From Bradyrhizobium retamae (GTDB lineage: Bacteria; Pseudomonadota; Alphaproteobacteria; Rhizobiales; Xanthobacteraceae), in contig NZ_LLYA01000166.1 in NCBI RefSeq assembly GCF_001440415.1, positions 1-64,000 on the forward strand: DNA of 64,000 bases. The letters run 5' to 3'. Each line of letters begins with the position of its first letter. The first letter of the stretch is position 1. Below the pieces are notes generated by a model, which saw only the letters and a list, made by a program, of their open reading frames with translations, was not told the DNA's origin and did not search any database. A program made the position numbers and the translations under genes. This document shows positions 61,722 through 64,000 of this stretch, one piece after another.

Positions 61722-61976
61722 TTACTTCTTGCACTTCTTGGCCGACTCTTTGTCCGCATACGGGCCACAGTTATAGGCGTTCGTCAGTTCGTCCATCGTC
61801 TGCGGCCAGCTGTCCATGGAGCCAGCCCGGGCACCACTCTGGGTCGTGCCGATCTGGCTAATTCCTACGTTTTTCACCTGCTGGGAACGACGTGTGTCTG
61901 CTTGTGCATCAACCGCGAAAGATGCGGAGAGAAAGCCGGCTGTAAGAAGTCCGACGAAGAGCGTCTTGGTAATCAT
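61722..61976 (-). CDS. small secreted protein
   Basis: 84 residues: signal peptide MITKTLFVGLLTAGFLSASF (cleavage after AQA), mature part with SQIGTTQSGARAGSMDSWPQ and two cysteines (NAYNCGPYADKESAKKCKK). AAGGA precedes the ATG. Periplasmic; function unknown. Confidence 0.65.
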   Translation of the reverse strand: MITKTLFVGLLTAGFLSASFAVDAQADTRRSQQVKNVGISQIGTTQSGARAGSMDSWPQTMDELTNAYNCGPYADKESAKKCKK

Positions 61977-62340
61977 GGTCTTGTCCTTTCGGAGTTCGAG
62001 TTCAGATATCCGTTGGTGGCTACGCAAAGCGGAGAGGTTCAAAATCAGCGCGGTATTAAGTGTGCGCTGGATCACGCCGGCATCGCGGCGACTAAAACTG
62101 CAGCGCGGTTGGAACGCATCCCCAGCGCGCAGTTCATGTCGATTTGCGAACGCGTTTCACGGGATCGATCTTGGCAAACATCCAAAGGGACTTTAGGTTC
62201 GCGGACTTCGGCTTCTGGCACGAAACAGACTCGCCCGCGCATTTCGCCGATGTCCGTAGTTGATGGCAGAGCGGACCAAGCGCGTCCGGCGCCGGAGGTC
62301 AGTTGATGACCCCTTGCAGACGTTCGGTGAAGCCTCCGTC
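61977..62340. other. intergenic stretch with repeat fragments
   Basis: Holds TCGCGGACTTCGGCTTCTGG and GCCGATGTCCGTAGTTG, decayed repeat pieces. No supported gene. Confidence 0.45.
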
Positions 62341-62661
62341 TTACAAGTAATCGAGGCTCTGTCCCGGGAGCGCGTAGCCGTACACCCTAAAGCCTTCGAC
62401 CGTTTCCTCCCCGGGTAGATGGATTTTCTTCAGGGCGCGTCGGACTTGTTCTCGATGAGATTGGCCTTCAGCGAATATATCGATGTAACGAATGTCGTCA
62501 TATCCGCCCGCTCGGAAGTGATAGAACCACTCAGCGTCCTCTTCCGAATAATGGCCGGCAATCGTCATGCATCGATACCTTGGTGCAGGCTCAATGGCAT
62601 ACATTGCCAAGCGCAATTCTTCCCATTTTGTACTGTTCATCACGCTAAACTTTTGAGCCAT
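62341..62661 (-). CDS. DUF6678-like protein
   Basis: 106 residues: MNSTKWEELRLAMYAIEPAP, EDAEWFYHFRAGGYDDIRYI, RALKKIHLPGEETVEGFRVY. This order (TKWxEL, WFYHF, IPGE/LPGEE, FRVYGY) matches the family I know as DUF6678, found next to immunity genes. Cytosolic. Activity unknown. Confidence 0.65.
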   Translation of the reverse strand: MAQKFSVMNSTKWEELRLAMYAIEPAPRYRCMTIAGHYSEEDAEWFYHFRAGGYDDIRYIDIFAEGQSHREQVRRALKKIHLPGEETVEGFRVYGYALPGQSLDYL

Positions 62662-62800
62662 TTCCTTTATCCCACCAGGCTGCCTCCCTTTCGTACTGGA
62701 TCAAGCCCTCGACGTCATCTATTGGCCCCTTTGAGACATGCCGAACCTTACGATGAATGTCGGCTTTCAGGGGTAAGCCGATGCAACGCGGACATCGCGA

Positions 62801-62830
62801 GATCGTCGCTTTTGACCCAACGCGAACATC
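62801..62830. repeat. dispersed repeat GTCGCTTTTGACCC...CGAACATC
   Basis: One of several decayed copies of a short palindromic sequence of the form GTCCGCTTTTGACCCAxAGCGGACAT. Others: about 58568-58597, 59467-59496, 63428-63453, 63651-63678, with weaker pieces near 60376, 61415 and 62710. Repeats of this kind are frequent between Bradyrhizobium genes. Confidence 0.6.
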
Positions 62831-62870
62831 GACAACGGTCAGTAGCGGATCTATCGGATGTGAACCGAGT

Positions 62871-63191
62871 TCACGGGTCGCGCCCTTCAACCCAATTGCG
62901 GAAAATGGAAATGACCGCCTCTAAGTCATGGGCTCCACAGGCAGCGAAGAACTGCTTTTTTTCCACACGGCAGACCCACCAAGACGTCACTTGCGTCGGG
63001 TCGTACTCCTCGGACACCTCTCCGCTTTCCTGATTCTCAAAGGTGCGGCCCTCCAAGTCCGTCTCTTCAAGGTTTATCTGGAGCATCCATCCGGGATTGT
63101 CCAGAGTCTGAATTTTAATGCCGGGTCCGTGCTCCCATTCGCCATTGCACTGCTTCGCGTACCCGCGAGTGAGCCACGTCAAATTATCCAT
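62871..63191 (-). CDS. Imm53-family immunity protein
   Basis: 106 residues: LTWLTRGYAKQCNGEWEHGP, IQTLDNPGWMLQINLEETDL. The WLxxxYxxQCxGxWEHxxGIxIxTLDNPGW pattern is that of Imm53, an immunity family of bacterial polymorphic toxin systems. Start is ATG 63191. No toxin gene with an N-terminal export domain is visible nearby, so it is an orphan immunity gene here. Confidence 0.8.
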   Translation of the reverse strand: MDNLTWLTRGYAKQCNGEWEHGPGIKIQTLDNPGWMLQINLEETDLEGRTFENQESGEVSEEYDPTQVTSWWVCRVEKKQFFAACGAHDLEAVISIFRNWVEGRDP

Positions 63192-63675
63192 CAATGTTTC
63201 GTGCTTTTGTCAAAGCTGATTGCCGGGCTCCCTTATATCAAAAATGATGTGCCGTATCCGCTTATGGTGATCGGCAGACGTTACATGAGAGCGCTCAAAT
63301 GAATTGGCTCTGCATCCGAGCTTTCTGATCAGCAAGTCTGCTCATGGCCCGAAAGCGAAGTCCGATCTGGCTCTTTGATTGTCGGCTTATCGGGACAAAC
63401 CAGAAGAAGCCGAACGATCTTCCGAGCGGCGCCTTCTGACCCAACTCGGACATAGCTGTACATGCGCATTCGGCAACCTTATGCGAGCGATGGCACGCCG
63501 CAAATTCGCGCCGATGAAGGGTCGAAGACATCATCGGAACCAAGCCCGGTTACGGGCCGCGCGCCAAGGCCGGTCTAAAGGCCGCTGTTCGTGGTACCCG
63601 ACACGTCGGTTCGTGGGGGCAGACCGGACGTAGTTCACCGCGGCCTTCAACGCCGGCTTTTGACCCGTAGCGGAA
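63192..63675. other. intergenic stretch with two dispersed-repeat copies
   Basis: Copies at 63428 and 63651; the second ends on the ATG at 63676. No supported gene. Confidence 0.5.
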
Positions 63676-63738
63676 ATGCCAAAAAACAACTACATGCGAA
63701 TAGCGCGCAACTTGAAGCTGCCGCCGCAGGAGGAAGCC

Positions 63739-64000
63739 TTGTCCAAGCTGACTACTCTTCTAGTCCGGCTTCTCGTAAGCGGGTCGTTGCTATTCACCTC
63801 ACTCGGCCTCGCATTTTGCGAGGAGATGAACCCCGAGCTACGGGAGAGAGGTGAGGCAGGCTTGGAGTGGTCCAATCTCGCCAAGGGACGAGCGGAGTTT
63901 GAAGTATCAGACCCGTCTTTGTTACCAAGCCGATTGATCCTTGCGGCCAACCAAACAGGTTGCCGAATTGAGCAAGGTATCGAGACGAGCCCAGTCAGGT
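63739..64000 (+). CDS. exported hypothetical protein, cut by the window edge
   Basis: Open to the right edge. TTG start with AGGAGG 5 nt upstream gives MSKLTTLLVRLLVSGSLLFT, a signal peptide or membrane anchor, then CEEMNPELRERGEAGLEWSN. An ATG at 63676 in the same frame lies inside a dispersed repeat and is less likely. Family not recognised from the visible 87 residues. Confidence 0.5.
   Translation, partial: MSKLTTLLVRLLVSGSLLFTSLGLAFCEEMNPELRERGEAGLEWSNLAKGRAEFEVSDPSLLPSRLILAANQTGCRIEQGIETSPVR

Overview
The window is chromosomal DNA from a GC-rich alphaproteobacterium of the Hyphomicrobiales, most likely Bradyrhizobium or a near relative. The evidence is the housekeeping proteins (GroESL with a CIRCE element, CoaD, QueA, Tgt, CysK, Asd), the dispersed intergenic palindromes, and many short protein families that I associate with that genus. 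No rRNA operon, CRISPR array, plasmid origin or intact prophage is visible.

Left part (1-37.2 kb), core-like and densely coded. It opens with groEL (cut by the window edge) and groES behind a CIRCE element, then usg, an aspartase/fumarase-superfamily enzyme, a prolyl aminopeptidase, coaD, two cyclophilins around a TonB-like secreted protein, and queA. Next come a sorbosone-dehydrogenase-like protein, and asd behind what looks like a complete transcription attenuator with a Thr/Lys-rich leader peptide. A PepSY protein, a TetR regulator and a patatin-like lipoprotein follow; the outer two genes share the same 21-bp palindromic operator placed over their -10 boxes. Tgt, the partner of QueA in queuosine synthesis, has lost all four zinc ligands. 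A degraded second copy of the tgt 3' end lies 2 kb downstream, beyond an MFS transporter and an Ada-like gene. Then come cysK with a BrnA-like partner, a caspase-like protein with a peptidoglycan-binding domain, transporters, secreted proteins, an HWE histidine kinase with a receiver-only partner, and a glycan block (galE, membrane glycosyltransferase, DUF2304, GT2, methyltransferase).

Middle part (37.2-57.4 kb), a decayed accessory region. It starts with an AlpA-like gene and the 3' half of a tRNA-Lys, and also contains a tRNA-Ser with a damaged acceptor stem. It is full of short genes, repeats and pseudogenes: a GH105 glycoside hydrolase, a SRAP protein, a frameshifted IS481-type insertion sequence and a relic of a second one. 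Two cassettes are duplicated: H-NS N-terminal fragment / convergent coiled-coil protein / Tat-signal glycine-rich protein, and zinc-finger-like pseudogene / one-helix membrane protein / coiled-coil protein. The coiled-coil family occurs five times, always on the minus strand and always meeting a plus-strand small gene or relic.

Right part (57.4-64 kb) holds widely spaced small cytoplasmic proteins, including an Imm53-type immunity protein and a DUF6678-type protein, with short secreted or membrane proteins between them and degenerate copies of a dispersed repeat. It resembles an orphan immunity gene store without a visible toxin. The last gene runs off the right edge.

All assignments come from reading translations and motifs by eye; no database search was run. 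Protein family names are recalled knowledge, and the attenuator, operators, scars and cassette interpretations are inferences from visible sequence.
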